In this document: positions 22,773 to 30,783 of the stretch, piece after piece
Position numbering within the stretch: the stretch's first letter is position 1
Layout: every line of letters begins with the position of its first letter
Assembly (NCBI GenBank): GCA_021372475.1
Contig: JAJFUJ010000016.1
Coordinates: 1-32,008 of the forward strand
Direction of reading: 5' to 3'
Length of the DNA stretch: 32,008 nt
DNA from: Chloroflexota bacterium
GTDB taxonomy: Bacteria; Chloroflexota; Anaerolineae; UBA1429
Made by a program: the position numbers and the translations under genes
The notes under the pieces: generated by a model
Told to the model about the DNA's origin: nothing
The model's input: the letters and a program-made list of their open reading frames with translations, nothing else
The model's database searches: none

Positions 22773-23416
22773 ACTAGGCCTGCCGAGGTCAGGATATCAT
22801 AGAGCACCATATCTTTCGGTGGATGCGTATCGATGAGGGGTAGCTTGAGATGCCTCGCCAGAGCGCGAAAAGCCTCCAGGCGGGGGGCTAACGCATGATC
22901 ATAGATGAGGCTTGGCCTGCGGCTGCGAATCGTCTCCTCATCCAAATCGAGCACCATTATATGGGCGCCAGCCGGCAGCAATCCCGGGAACAATCTGCCG
23001 GGCAGTCGGCTGCTGAAATCGGGATCGCGCATGGCAACGGATAAATCGACCATAATATCCAGCACAAAGCGCTCGCATACGAACGTGCTGCCGAATAGCA
23101 GTGGGATGTAAATCCGAACCAAAGCGGCCAGCAGGGTATCGAGGAGCAGTACCCAGGGGAACACGTTGCGCAGGAGCCAGGAACGGCTGAAATCCCAATA
23201 GCCATGGTTCACTTCGCCGTGGATCTCATGCCAGGAGTAGCCGCGCCAACGCGCGTATGCCAGGAAAGGCACGCTGAAGAAAAAGGGGAACCGCAGCCAC
23301 AGACGGCGGCTCTGGATGCCACAGCTCTTCAGGTATTTGACCAGCAGCTCTGCCTGGGTGCTTTTACCGGTGCCATCCGCGCCGGCGATGTAGAGAAAAC
23401 GCGTGTGTTTACTCAA
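22769..23416 (-). CDS. Thymidylate-kinase-like P-loop protein
   Basis: A 215-aa protein beginning with FLYIAGADGTGKSTQAELLVKYL; the Walker A is GADGTGKST (residues 12-20), as in thymidylate kinases. Further on it has FVCERFVLDIMVDL (a DR-like motif replaced by ER) and ETIRSRRPSL in the lid region. The middle contains a hydrophobic stretch (FPWVLLLDTLLAALVRIYIPLLFG). It is unlikely to be the housekeeping Tmk: it sits in a glycan cluster and its ERF motif and hydrophobic insert are divergent. Start is TTG, overlapping the end of the GT4 gene by 8 nt. It may phosphorylate a nucleotide, sugar or lipid carrier; this is inference. Confidence 0.78.
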   Translation of the reverse strand: MSKHTRFLYIAGADGTGKSTQAELLVKYLKSCGIQSRRLWLRFPFFFSVPFLAYARWRGYSWHEIHGEVNHGYWDFSRSWLLRNVFPWVLLLDTLLAALVRIYIPLLFGSTFVCERFVLDIMVDLSVAMRDPDFSSRLPGRLFPGLLPAGAHIMVLDLDEETIRSRRPSLIYDHALAPRLEAFRALARHLKLPLIDTHPPKDMVLYDILTSAGLV

Positions 23417-24611
23417 CTAGGTTATTCCATGCTCTGTAGTTCTCGTCGGCGGAGGTCCAGGCAAGCGCCCGTTCCCTTCCCGCTTGCGCGAGCTTTTGTC
23501 TCAAGGCTGCGTCATCCGCCAGGATCAAGATGGCCTCCGCCAGGCGCCTTGTATCGCCGGGCGACACGCGGAGGCTGACGCCCTCGGGTGCCAGCTCCGG
23601 CAGGCATGCGGTGTCGGTTGTAATCAGGGGGATGCCCAGGGCCATGGTCTCCAGCACGCTCAGGGGGACGTCGGAGGGCACCAGCTCAAAGGGCAGGGCT
23701 ACGGCATCGCAGCTTGAGAGGCTCTGCATCAGCCGCTCGCGGGTTAACATTCCCGGCACAATGCGCACTTGCTGTTCCAAATGATACTCTTTTACCAACT
23801 CTACCACGTGGTCATGGTCGCGTTGGTTCACTGTGTTGAGCATGCGCGATAACACCAACAAGCGAATGCGCGGATTGGTTTGCGTTGCCAGATTGATGGC
23901 CTGCACCAGAGCCGGCAATCCCCGCAGCGCCGCGGGGGCGCCGAAATAACCGACGACAAAGTCATCCGCAGTAAATCCGTATTCCTCTCGCACCAGCAGA
24001 CAATTGGCGCGCCCTGGCTGCTCCTGGTACCAGGCAGGATCGATGGAAGGCCTGATAATTTGCAGCGACCCTGCCGGCGCCCCTCTTTGCGCCAACTTGG
24101 CCTGAGTGGTAGCGCACTCTACGACGATGCGCTTCAACCAACCTCGGCTGACTGTGTTGCGCACCAGCCGAGAGGGGACCAGCAATCCAAGCAAATGAAC
24201 GATGCCCAGCTTATGGTGGCGTATCAAGCGCGCTATACCCAGGCGCCGTAACTCGGCGAACCTGTAGATGGGGCTGGTAAATATGCCGATCACCGGCGGG
24301 GAAATGTGCCGCAGTATATTCAAGCGCATAAAGCTGGTCAGCCCTAGGTGCCACAGGACGAGGTCCGGGCTCCCCGCATTGACCAGGCGGGCAAGGCGTT
24401 TGTTGCCCAGCAGGGGCCAACCCTGAAGCGTATCAAGCCTTTCCACGGGGTAGCCTGCGAATTCCTTTTCCTCAACCTCTGAGCCGTCCGAGATGAAATA
24501 AACCTGATGCCCGTTTCGGCTCAACGCCTCCGCTCCTTCAGCCAGGTATTGCCATGGCTGCACGAAGCGGTTGCGAGCCTCCAAGCCGGATGAGACGATG
24601 CATACTTTCAT
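23409..24611 (-). CDS. GT4-family glycosyltransferase
   Basis: A 400-aa GT-B fold enzyme. The N-terminal domain begins MKVCIVSSGLEARNRFVQPWQYLAEGAEALSRNGHQVYFISDG. The C-terminal donor-binding domain contains DFVVGYFGAPAALRGLPALVQAI, RIVPGMLTRERLMQSLSSCDAVALPFELVPSDVPLSVLETMALGIPLITTD, ending in LRQKLAQAGRERAL. The usual EX7E motif is kept loosely (E in FELVPSD and E in VLETM). Family members transfer sugars from nucleotide donors to lipid-linked acceptors in the cytoplasm. The ATG overlaps the upstream GT4 stop codon by 4 nt, and the gene overlaps the kinase gene by 8 nt: tight translational coupling. Confidence 0.85.
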   Translation of the reverse strand: MKVCIVSSGLEARNRFVQPWQYLAEGAEALSRNGHQVYFISDGSEVEEKEFAGYPVERLDTLQGWPLLGNKRLARLVNAGSPDLVLWHLGLTSFMRLNILRHISPPVIGIFTSPIYRFAELRRLGIARLIRHHKLGIVHLLGLLVPSRLVRNTVSRGWLKRIVVECATTQAKLAQRGAPAGSLQIIRPSIDPAWYQEQPGRANCLLVREEYGFTADDFVVGYFGAPAALRGLPALVQAINLATQTNPRIRLLVLSRMLNTVNQRDHDHVVELVKEYHLEQQVRIVPGMLTRERLMQSLSSCDAVALPFELVPSDVPLSVLETMALGIPLITTDTACLPELAPEGVSLRVSPGDTRRLAEAILILADDAALRQKLAQAGRERALAWTSADENYRAWNNLVE

Positions 24612-25759
24612 CGGGATGCTCCGGCTAGCATCTCAGCATAGCATTTGACATAATGCTGCCCGATGACCTGCCAGGAGAACTGCTCCTCGATAGTGCGCCT
24701 GGCGGCCTGGCCCAGCCTGCTGCGCAGAGCGGCGTCTTTGCGCAGGCGGCTAATCGCCCCCGCAAGCTGGTCAGGCGCGCGCGGCGCGACCAGCAGCCCG
24801 TTGACGCCGTCCGTGATGACGCCCGGGATCCCGCCCACGCGGGTGGCGATGACGGGGGTGCCGCAAGCCATCGCTTCAAGCATGACGCCGGGCAAGCCCT
24901 CGTGATGAGAGGGGAGGATGAGCCCCCATGCTTGCTGATACAGGGCGCGCAGGGCTTCGCGTGAGCTCATATGCCCGACCAAGCGTATGCGCGTCGCCAG
25001 GCCGCTCTCATCGATCATCGACACCAGGGTGTCGTATAATGGGCCGCTGCCAGCAATCGATAAGCGGATATCCGGGAATAGGGCGGCGGTGATGGCAAAA
25101 GCCTGCACCAGATCGTGCAAGCCCTTACCGGGCGCAAGCCTCCCGACGTAAAGCAGCTCACCGGGGTTAGCTTGGATACGGCTGTCGGGCAGGAAAAACC
25201 GGGTATCGACCCCGTTCCACATGACCTCCACGCGGCCTTGCTTCTGCGGCAGAAGGCGTTGAACGGCTTCCGCAACCGGCGGCGAGACGGCCGTCGCCTG
25301 CTGGCTGATAGAGGCTAGGCGCTTCTCAATCAAGGCGCATACCGGCGCCTGGGCTTTGGTCAGGAAGTCATACACGCCTTCGATGCGTCGTGACCTGGCG
25401 TCCGGCAGCATGAGCGAGTGAACCGTCACCATGATGGGGCGCGTCGAACGTATAGGGGGCGGCAGCGGAGTATGCAGATGGAAAATATCCACCTCCGGCT
25501 CCAGGCGTTTTACCAGGCGCTGCACAAACAGCCCATGCAAATAGACATGCAGCGGATATACGGGCAGGAAGCGTGGACGCCAGACGGGTATGCCCTCCAG
25601 CGCCTCATAAAAAGGCTTGCCGTGCTCTCCGCGCGTGATGATTTGCACATGATGCCCTTGCTCGACCAGGAAGCGCGAGAGGTTCCACACGTAGAAACTG
25701 AGCCCTTCCTGCGGCGGCAGCGCGGTCGATATCACCATGCAGATTCTCATATTAGCCAT
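24608..25759 (-). CDS. GT4-family glycosyltransferase
   Basis: A protein of about 383 aa with the full GT4 architecture. It begins RICMVISTALPPQEGLSFYVWNLSRFLVEQGHHVQIITRG. The GT-B C-terminal half has LLYVGRLAPGKGLHDLVQAFA, IRLVGHMSSREALRALYQQAWGLILPSHHEGLPGVMLEAMACGTPVIATRVGGIPGVITDGVNGLLV. The EX7E motif (E-GLPGVML-E) is complete. It ends with the motif LGQAARRTIEEQFSWQVIGQHYVKCY. A cytoplasmic sugar transfer to a lipid-linked glycan is the expected role. The ATG at 25759 is chosen; a TTG at 25771 would add four residues. Neither has a clear ribosome binding site. It starts 17 nt after the stop codon of the Alg13-like gene. Confidence 0.88.
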   Translation of the reverse strand: MANMRICMVISTALPPQEGLSFYVWNLSRFLVEQGHHVQIITRGEHGKPFYEALEGIPVWRPRFLPVYPLHVYLHGLFVQRLVKRLEPEVDIFHLHTPLPPPIRSTRPIMVTVHSLMLPDARSRRIEGVYDFLTKAQAPVCALIEKRLASISQQATAVSPPVAEAVQRLLPQKQGRVEVMWNGVDTRFFLPDSRIQANPGELLYVGRLAPGKGLHDLVQAFAITAALFPDIRLSIAGSGPLYDTLVSMIDESGLATRIRLVGHMSSREALRALYQQAWGLILPSHHEGLPGVMLEAMACGTPVIATRVGGIPGVITDGVNGLLVAPRAPDQLAGAISRLRKDAALRSRLGQAARRTIEEQFSWQVIGQHYVKCYAEMLAGASR

Positions 25760-25776
25760 AGAGTATGTCAATGTTC

Positions 25777-26256
25777 CTATGAGCGGCTGTTGCTAAGGAT
25801 TGCGGTGATGGCTTCTGCCAGGTTTCCTCCCGCGCCTGTAGGCGGTTGAAGGGCGGCGGTACTGTTGATGCCATCCCGCAGGGCCTGCACCTCGGGTTCA
25901 TCAACCAGGACCACCTTGTTTTGCGCCGAGAGCGCCCGTGCCAGCTCGAGCTGGTGGTCATCGACGTGTTCCTGATGGCCGGAGCGGCGCGGCACCACAA
26001 CAATCGGCCGGCCACAGTGAAAAGCCGCCAGGATTGTTCCCGCTCCGGCATGGCCTACGATGACGCGGGCTGCGCTGCTTAGCTCTTGCACCCTCTCCTG
26101 CGTGTCGAAGCGAAACCATTCGGCATGCACAGGTTCATAGGCCGATGCTCCGATCTGCATGATCACCGCTTCCTCGCTGGTTGCGGCTAGTTCATCCATC
26201 GCCTTGATCAGCCTGTCGAAACCCTGATGATGCATGCCAACCGTTACAAAGATCAA
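25777..26256 (-). CDS. Alg13/PssE-like glycosyltransferase subunit (donor-binding half)
   Basis: A protein of about 159 aa. It has IFVTVGMHHQGFDRLIKAMDEL, then VIVGHAGAGTILAAFHCGRPIVVVPRRSGHQEHVDDHQLELARAL. This is the UDP-sugar binding segment of the Alg13/PssE/EpsF family (glycosyltransferase 28 C-terminal domain). These proteins lack a membrane anchor and work with the Alg14-like partner encoded just upstream. The likely start is a TTG at 26256, overlapping the stop codon of the partner (ATTGA), with GGAGGG 5 nt before it. A longer form reaching 26382 would overlap the partner in a different frame and is not supported. Confidence 0.87.
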   Translation of the reverse strand: MIFVTVGMHHQGFDRLIKAMDELAATSEEAVIMQIGASAYEPVHAEWFRFDTQERVQELSSAARVIVGHAGAGTILAAFHCGRPIVVVPRRSGHQEHVDDHQLELARALSAQNKVVLVDEPEVQALRDGINSTAALQPPTGAGGNLAEAITAILSNSRS

Positions 26257-26690
26257 ATGAGCCCTCCCTCGTACCGCGCCTTGGATCCGAACCGCGCCAA
26301 GAGCTCGGGCCACTGCACCAGAAACACATCCGAAAGCGGATACACCACGCGCCCGGTGAACGAAGGGGTATTGACGCGGCAAACGCTCTCAATATACATC
26401 GTCTTGATCCCCAGCAGCCTGGCGGCAGCGAACACCGGGATAGCAATCTCTGCGCCGTCGCTGATGACCCACTCCGGGCGTTCTTTGCGCAGCACCTTGG
26501 CCACACTGAAAAACATCGGCACCACCTTGAGGGGGTATTTGGTCAGGTTGCTGTAGGTATAGGCGCGTGCGGGCAGCTCGCGCTTGCTGAAATAGGTAAT
26601 AAAGAACACTTCATGAGTGCTCCATACCGATTTGAGTTCGAGCAACTCGGTCATATGGCCGCCATGCGAGCAAACCAGGCATAATTTCAT
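26253..26690 (-). CDS. Alg14/PssD-like glycosyltransferase subunit (membrane-associated half)
   Basis: A 145-aa protein beginning MKLCLVCSHGGHMTELLELK, the hallmark N-terminus of Alg14/PssD proteins (SxGGH). Then come YFSKRELPARAYTYSNLTKYPLKVVPMFFSVAKVLRKERPEWVISDGAEIAIPVFAAARLLGIKTMYIESVCRVNTPSFTGRVVYPLSDVFLVQWPEL. The family anchors the Alg13-like partner to the membrane and binds the lipid acceptor. Together the pair adds a second sugar (in yeast GlcNAc, in bacteria glucuronic acid or others). The ATG at 26690 has AAGG 8 nt upstream. The gene lies 20 nt after the epimerase gene and overlaps the TTG start of its partner. Confidence 0.9.
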   Translation of the reverse strand: MKLCLVCSHGGHMTELLELKSVWSTHEVFFITYFSKRELPARAYTYSNLTKYPLKVVPMFFSVAKVLRKERPEWVISDGAEIAIPVFAAARLLGIKTMYIESVCRVNTPSFTGRVVYPLSDVFLVQWPELLARFGSKARYEGGLI

Positions 26691-26709
26691 GATTCCAACC
26701 TTTGGTATG

Positions 26710-27699
26710 CTACCCGACCCAGCTTGCGGGCATATTCTTCCTGATCTCGATATTCTGAAAACGCTGACTGGAGCGAGCGCCGACGCTTTTGGCCCAATCC
26801 GCCATCCTGAAGATGCCGTCCTCCAGGGCGGTCGCACTTCCCGTACCCAGCACGCGCCTGGCTTTGTCATGGTTCGAGTAGGCGTGCAGCACTTCGTTGC
26901 GCGCAGGCAGATGGTTGATTTGCGGCTCGACGCCAAACGCCCTGCATACGACCTCAGCCAGGTAGTTCACACTGTAGGGGGTATCCGCGCCGATATTGAA
27001 TACCTCATTATACGCCTGTTCGACGAACACGCTCCTGGCGATGTACGGGGCAACGTCATCGATATAACTGAAAGCGCGGGTTTGCGTTCCATCCCCGAAT
27101 ACCGTCAGGCTCTGTCCCTGCATAATCTGGTTCATAAAGATGCCAATCACATTGCGGTAGCGGTCGCCGATATTCTGGTGCTCGCCGTACACATTGTGAG
27201 GCCTGAAGATAACATAGTTGAGGCCAAACATTGTATGGGCAGCCTGCAGGTCGAGCTCGACGGCGTATTTGCTGATGCCGTATGGATCCTCGGGCCGCGG
27301 CAGCATCTCCTCGTCCATTGGCAATTGGCCGGCGCCGTACACTGCGATGGATGACGTGAAGACAAAACACTGGACTTGATGCTTGACCGATTCGTTGATC
27401 AGGTTGATGCTGCCAACCAGGTTATTGGTATAGTTAAAACGGCGGATGAAATGTGATAGACCCTCTGCGGCATAAGCGGCAAGGTGGTAAACATAATCGA
27501 ATGCATAATCGTCGAACAGCTTGGTCACGAGGGCAGGGTCAGCCACCGAACCGTTGACAAAATGCGCGCCAGCGGGCACCTGGTCGCGGAATCCCCCGCT
27601 CAAATCATCCAGCACGACCACCTCTTGCCCCAAAGCGAGGCAGTGACGCGCCAGGTGTGAGCCAATAAACCCAGCGCCGCCGGTTACCAATGAACGCAT
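26710..27699 (-). CDS. NAD-dependent sugar epimerase/dehydratase (SDR family)
   Basis: A 329-aa extended short-chain dehydrogenase. The nucleotide-binding GGAGFIGSH is at residues 7-15, and the catalytic triad is Ser116/117 (TSSIAVYG) with Tyr140 and Lys144 (YGISK). RPHNVYGEHQNIGDRYRNVIGIF resembles UDP-glucose/UDP-glucuronate 4-epimerases (GalE/WbpP-like). It likely interconverts nucleotide sugars in the cytoplasm for the following transferases. GGAGG precedes the ATG by 5 nt. It lies between the GT2 gene (30 nt upstream) and the Alg14-like gene. The exact substrate cannot be told. Confidence 0.88.
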   Translation of the reverse strand: MRSLVTGGAGFIGSHLARHCLALGQEVVVLDDLSGGFRDQVPAGAHFVNGSVADPALVTKLFDDYAFDYVYHLAAYAAEGLSHFIRRFNYTNNLVGSINLINESVKHQVQCFVFTSSIAVYGAGQLPMDEEMLPRPEDPYGISKYAVELDLQAAHTMFGLNYVIFRPHNVYGEHQNIGDRYRNVIGIFMNQIMQGQSLTVFGDGTQTRAFSYIDDVAPYIARSVFVEQAYNEVFNIGADTPYSVNYLAEVVCRAFGVEPQINHLPARNEVLHAYSNHDKARRVLGTGSATALEDGIFRMADWAKSVGARSSQRFQNIEIRKNMPASWVG

Positions 27700-27729
27700 A
27701 GCCGCCTCCGTAAAATTATTCCCAACCGT

Positions 27730-28845
27730 TTACCAGACTACGAGACTGCGAAGGATGTTTCCCAGGATAAAAATAAGAGGATTAACGAGAATAGTCAACC
27801 CAGAAGCTACCAGGGGACTGGAAGTGTTGGTAAAGTTCAGGCGGTAGGTAAAACGGCTAAGCAGTTTTCTATCGCTGATACGGCGCAGCCGCTGCACTTG
27901 GCGACGAGCCTCCAAAACCTGCTTCCAGTGCGTTATTATCCAAATACTGCTCTTGAGTTTGCCGAGCAGGTGCTCGCGGCCCTGAAGTAACGCATAACCC
28001 CAGGAGATGATTTCAGAGATGAGCAGTAGCGGTGAGAACAGGATGAGCGTAGGCCAGCGAAACGTTTTGAACAGGGATAGGTAACGGTTTCGCTCCTGCA
28101 TAAAACACTTGCGCGCGCTGAACTTGAACACATAGTTGTGGCTGCCGACTGCGGTCGGCACATAAAGGCAGGTATATCCGGCGAGATTCACGCGCAGCGC
28201 CAGATCGGTATCGTCATAATAGATAAAGAAGCTTTCATCAAAACCGCCGACTTGCTCCAGGACGCTGCGGCGGATGACGAAAGCAGAGCCGGCAGCGCCA
28301 AACACGCACTGTTGCTCGTTGTATTTATCGGATGACTCCCCCAATCCTCGGCAGAACGAAAGGCCGGTGTAGGTGACGTCGAGGCCGCATGAGTTGATGA
28401 TGGAAGGCTGGTCCATGAGCAACACTTTGCCAGCGACGAGCGCCGCCTGCGGGTTGTCTTCGAGCGCCATTACGAGCTGTAGCAGCCAATCCGGCTCCAT
28501 CTGCGTATCGGGGTTGAGGACCGCGATATAAGCCCCGCTAGCATGCTTGAAGCCAACGTTATTTGCACCGGTATAGCCCAGGTTTTCCAGGTTCTTGATA
28601 ATCCTGACTTGGGGAAATGTCTGTTCGATATATGCCTGGCTGCCATCGGTGGAGGCGTTGTCAACAACGATGACTTCGTAATCTGGATAGTCCTGATGGC
28701 AGATTGCCGGAAGACAGCGCTTCAGGTGATGGAGCTCGTTGGTATTCACGATGACGATGGAAGCCCGCGGAAGCGTGGGGCTCTCGATAAAGGTGATTTT
28801 ATCGATATCTATACTGGATGTGATGGATGGATAGTTGTTTGCCAT
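27730..28845 (-). CDS. GT2-family glycosyltransferase (rhamnosyltransferase-like)
   Basis: A 371-aa protein. A GT-A domain starts near residue 27: ASIVIVNTNELHHLKRCL, VDNASTDGSQAYIE (donor-binding Asp), LNPDTQMEPDW (DxD-like), then GFDESFFIYYDDTDLALR, the catalytic region of rhamnosyltransferases. The C-terminus has one or two membrane-associated helices (LILFSPLLLISEIISWGYALL, SGLTILVNPLIFILGNILRSL). It is expected to extend a lipid-linked glycan at the inner face of the membrane. The ribosome binding site is weak (GAG). The 152-nt gap before it (28846-28997) holds no gene. Confidence 0.85.
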   Translation of the reverse strand: MANNYPSITSSIDIDKITFIESPTLPRASIVIVNTNELHHLKRCLPAICHQDYPDYEVIVVDNASTDGSQAYIEQTFPQVRIIKNLENLGYTGANNVGFKHASGAYIAVLNPDTQMEPDWLLQLVMALEDNPQAALVAGKVLLMDQPSIINSCGLDVTYTGLSFCRGLGESSDKYNEQQCVFGAAGSAFVIRRSVLEQVGGFDESFFIYYDDTDLALRVNLAGYTCLYVPTAVGSHNYVFKFSARKCFMQERNRYLSLFKTFRWPTLILFSPLLLISEIISWGYALLQGREHLLGKLKSSIWIITHWKQVLEARRQVQRLRRISDRKLLSRFTYRLNFTNTSSPLVASGLTILVNPLIFILGNILRSLVVW

Positions 28846-28997
28846 AGATTACTCTGATTAGTCAGTGCAAATATGAATCAACGCTTAACATTCCGACTCG
28901 TGTACCCTTTTAGCCCAGCGAGTTGCGCGGCTTGGTTGCCCTGGGGCATTACTGTTAGTAAGTAAAACTAAATACTCCCGTTCCGCCCACCCAGCGC

Positions 28998-30209
28998 TCA
29001 ACGGACCTCGTTAGGCGAGTAATCAGGATGCTCTTCGAGGCGCTCGATGCGCCTGACCGTATCGGCCAGGTGCAACATCCGCTGTATGAGCAGCCACAGT
29101 GGGCTGATGGATAGGGAGACCTTTACGATACGCGAGAGGATGCGCATCCCATCGTGCAGGGCGTTCAGTTTGGTTTCGCCGACTCGTTTGTCATAGCGAA
29201 TCGGCATCGTGGCACACTTGAACTTGTGCGCCTTGGCCTTGATGCATATTTCCGCTTCGATGTCGAATTTCTCAGAGTTCAGATTTAACGCCAGCAGTTT
29301 GTCGCGTTGGCCGCCGTACATGCCGCTGAGAATGTCGCCACCGTCCGCTATGTTGGCAAAGCGCACGACCGCGTCGAACAGGTGGTTGCCCATGCGGTTC
29401 AGCAGCGGAATGTTCTCCTTGTTCAGGATACGTGCACCGCGCACCAGGTCGTTGTGCTGCAACAACTGCGCCAGGGCCGGGATCGCCTCAGCAGGATAGG
29501 TATTATCGGCATCGAGGAAAATCACATATTTGCCACGCGCCTGCTGCAAGCCCGTCCGCAAGGCGGCCCCTTTACCGCGGTTATGGGGGTGCTGAATCAG
29601 CCGGCAGGGGAACGCCTTGGCGACGCTGGCTGTTTGGTCGGATGAGCCGTCGTCAACGACGATTACCTCGTAGGTTTCATCCAGAACACCGCAGACTGCT
29701 TGCAACACGAGGGGCAGACCGGTCTCTTCATTGAAAGCGGGTATCACCACGGATACCGCCGGCTGCCTGAACAGCACTGCCCCGCTGCGTTCAATATTCG
29801 GTTGCTCGGCAGCAAGCTCTTGCCGCTCCTCCAGCAATGCGCTCAAGCGGATTAGCAACTCATCCGAATAGAGGAGCCTGCGCATATAGTCATTGCCGGC
29901 CAGGTTCGAGGCGTTGGCGGTGCTCTTGGCCGATGTCAGAGCAGTCAAGAGGAGCACCGGTGCGTCAGAATGCATGCGGATTTTGGTCAAGGTATTATGT
30001 CCGTCCGCTTCGGGCACCCTTTCATCGATCACTATAGCGTCAGGCTGGAAGGTTGCCACATCCGCGGCGGCCTCTGCGCTATTCACCGCCTTGGCGCTAT
30101 AACCCTTCTCCTGAAAAAAGTGCCTGAGAAACGTCGATGTAGCCTGATCATCATCCACGATCAGGATATTCTGACAGTATGGATTAGTCGCTTCCTTGAG
30201 TCGTTCCAT
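28998..30209 (-). CDS. Receiver domain fused to a GT2 (dolichyl-phosphate-mannose-synthase-like) glycosyltransferase
   Basis: A 403-aa fusion. Residues 14-128 are a response-regulator receiver: the acidic triad D19-D21 (VDDD), phosphoacceptor Asp62 (VIDERVP), and Thr89 (LLLTA). The usual Lys-Pro near the end is replaced (DYMRRLL), so phosphorylation chemistry may be altered. Residues 152-360 are a GT2 domain with VSVVIPAFNEETGLP, VVDDGSSDQT (186-192), LDADNTYP (DAD 233-235) and the polyprenyl-phosphate synthase-like tail with YDKRVGETKLNALHDGMRI. The enzyme should make a polyprenyl-phosphate sugar or prime glycan synthesis. The ATG at 30209 is chosen over GTG codons at 30221 and 30218 because GGTGAG lies just upstream. 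It is the first gene of the minus-strand cluster. Confidence 0.85.
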   Translation of the reverse strand: MERLKEATNPYCQNILIVDDDQATSTFLRHFFQEKGYSAKAVNSAEAAADVATFQPDAIVIDERVPEADGHNTLTKIRMHSDAPVLLLTALTSAKSTANASNLAGNDYMRRLLYSDELLIRLSALLEERQELAAEQPNIERSGAVLFRQPAVSVVIPAFNEETGLPLVLQAVCGVLDETYEVIVVDDGSSDQTASVAKAFPCRLIQHPHNRGKGAALRTGLQQARGKYVIFLDADNTYPAEAIPALAQLLQHNDLVRGARILNKENIPLLNRMGNHLFDAVVRFANIADGGDILSGMYGGQRDKLLALNLNSEKFDIEAEICIKAKAHKFKCATMPIRYDKRVGETKLNALHDGMRILSRIVKVSLSISPLWLLIQRMLHLADTVRRIERLEEHPDYSPNEVR

Positions 30210-30444
30210 TTTTCTCACCACACTTACTTTTGCTATGAATGGGCGGCGGTTAAATACAAGTGTCAGCTAGAATCAACGGTTGCTACAACGGGATATGAAA
30301 CAACCAGTCTAGAATCGCACCAAAGACAGTAGATTGGCATTTACACAGCTCGTCGGCATCGAACAATCAACCACATCAAGGTAAGCAGCTTTTTCTATCT
30401 TCCTCTCCAGCAGCCAGTTGTTGTATGAACCTCCGATACACAAA

Positions 30445-30480
30445 AAGCCGCCAGAGCAGGCACAGCCCCCCCAGCGGCTT
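30445..30480 (-). terminator. Terminator-like hairpin B in the leader
   Basis: The minus strand reads AAGCCGC(TGGGGGG...CTCTG)GCGGCTT followed by TTTG. The 7-bp stem and T-tract fit an intrinsic terminator. It is similar in sequence to hairpin A about 60 nt earlier on the transcript, and lies about 235 nt before the receiver-GT2 start. Confidence 0.55.
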
Positions 30481-30539
30481 GAGCAAACACCCCTTTAGCT
30501 GCTGTCTAGAACAAGACGCAGCCGATATCGCCAATAAAT

Positions 30540-30572
30540 AAAGCCGCTGGAGCAAAGACCCCCAGCGGCTTT
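30540..30572 (-). terminator. Terminator-like hairpin A in the leader
   Basis: AAAGCCGCTGG and CCAGCGGCTTT pair perfectly over 11 bp around an 11-nt loop, followed on the minus strand by ATTTATT. It shares the core GCCGCTGGGGG-CT-TGC-GCGGCTTT with hairpin B. Confidence 0.6.
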
Positions 30573-30777
30573 ACGATCAAGTAACCCCCATCAGACTATT
30601 TAATTGTAAGGAACACAAACTCCCTTATTGATTTCGTTATGAATTACCAAGCTACCGAGATAATATCCCGCCCCCCGGCGGCATATACCCGAAACCCGAC
30701 AGTTGCTGCGCTAGCAAAAGAAAACAACCGCAAATGAACAAAATATAGCTTGTTGCAGCAACCTAAACAAACTATCT
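30573..30777 (-). ncRNA. Candidate structured leader or small RNA upstream of the receiver-GT2 gene
   Basis: A transcript from the minus-strand promoter at 30784-30811 would begin near 30777. It would form GTTGCTGC..GCAGCAAC (8-bp perfect arms about 45 nt apart, with an inner AACAA..TTGTT) and then reach hairpins A and B. No ORF longer than a few codons lies here. I could not match it to a known riboswitch or 6S RNA. It may be a leader attenuating the glycan cluster or an independent small RNA. 30210-30444 and 30812-30960 show nothing else I can assign. Confidence 0.35.
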
Positions 30778-30783
30778 GACTCT

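Noticed and set aside
22769-23416. Housekeeping thymidylate kinase (tmk).
   Set aside because: Only the Walker A fits well; the motifs that follow are divergent, and its position within the glycan cluster with overlapping neighbours argues for a specialised role.
26691-26936. N-terminal extension of the Alg14-like protein upstream of MKLCLV.
   Set aside because: It overlaps the epimerase gene, has no ribosome binding site, and homologues start at the SHGGH segment.
30445-30572. Known riboswitch classes (c-di-GMP-I, mini-ykkC) for the tandem hairpins.
   Set aside because: None of the conserved sequence blocks of those classes could be found.
30573-30777. 6S RNA.
   Set aside because: The length is about right, but the two halves do not form the long rod with a central bubble; the 5' part forms its own hairpin instead.
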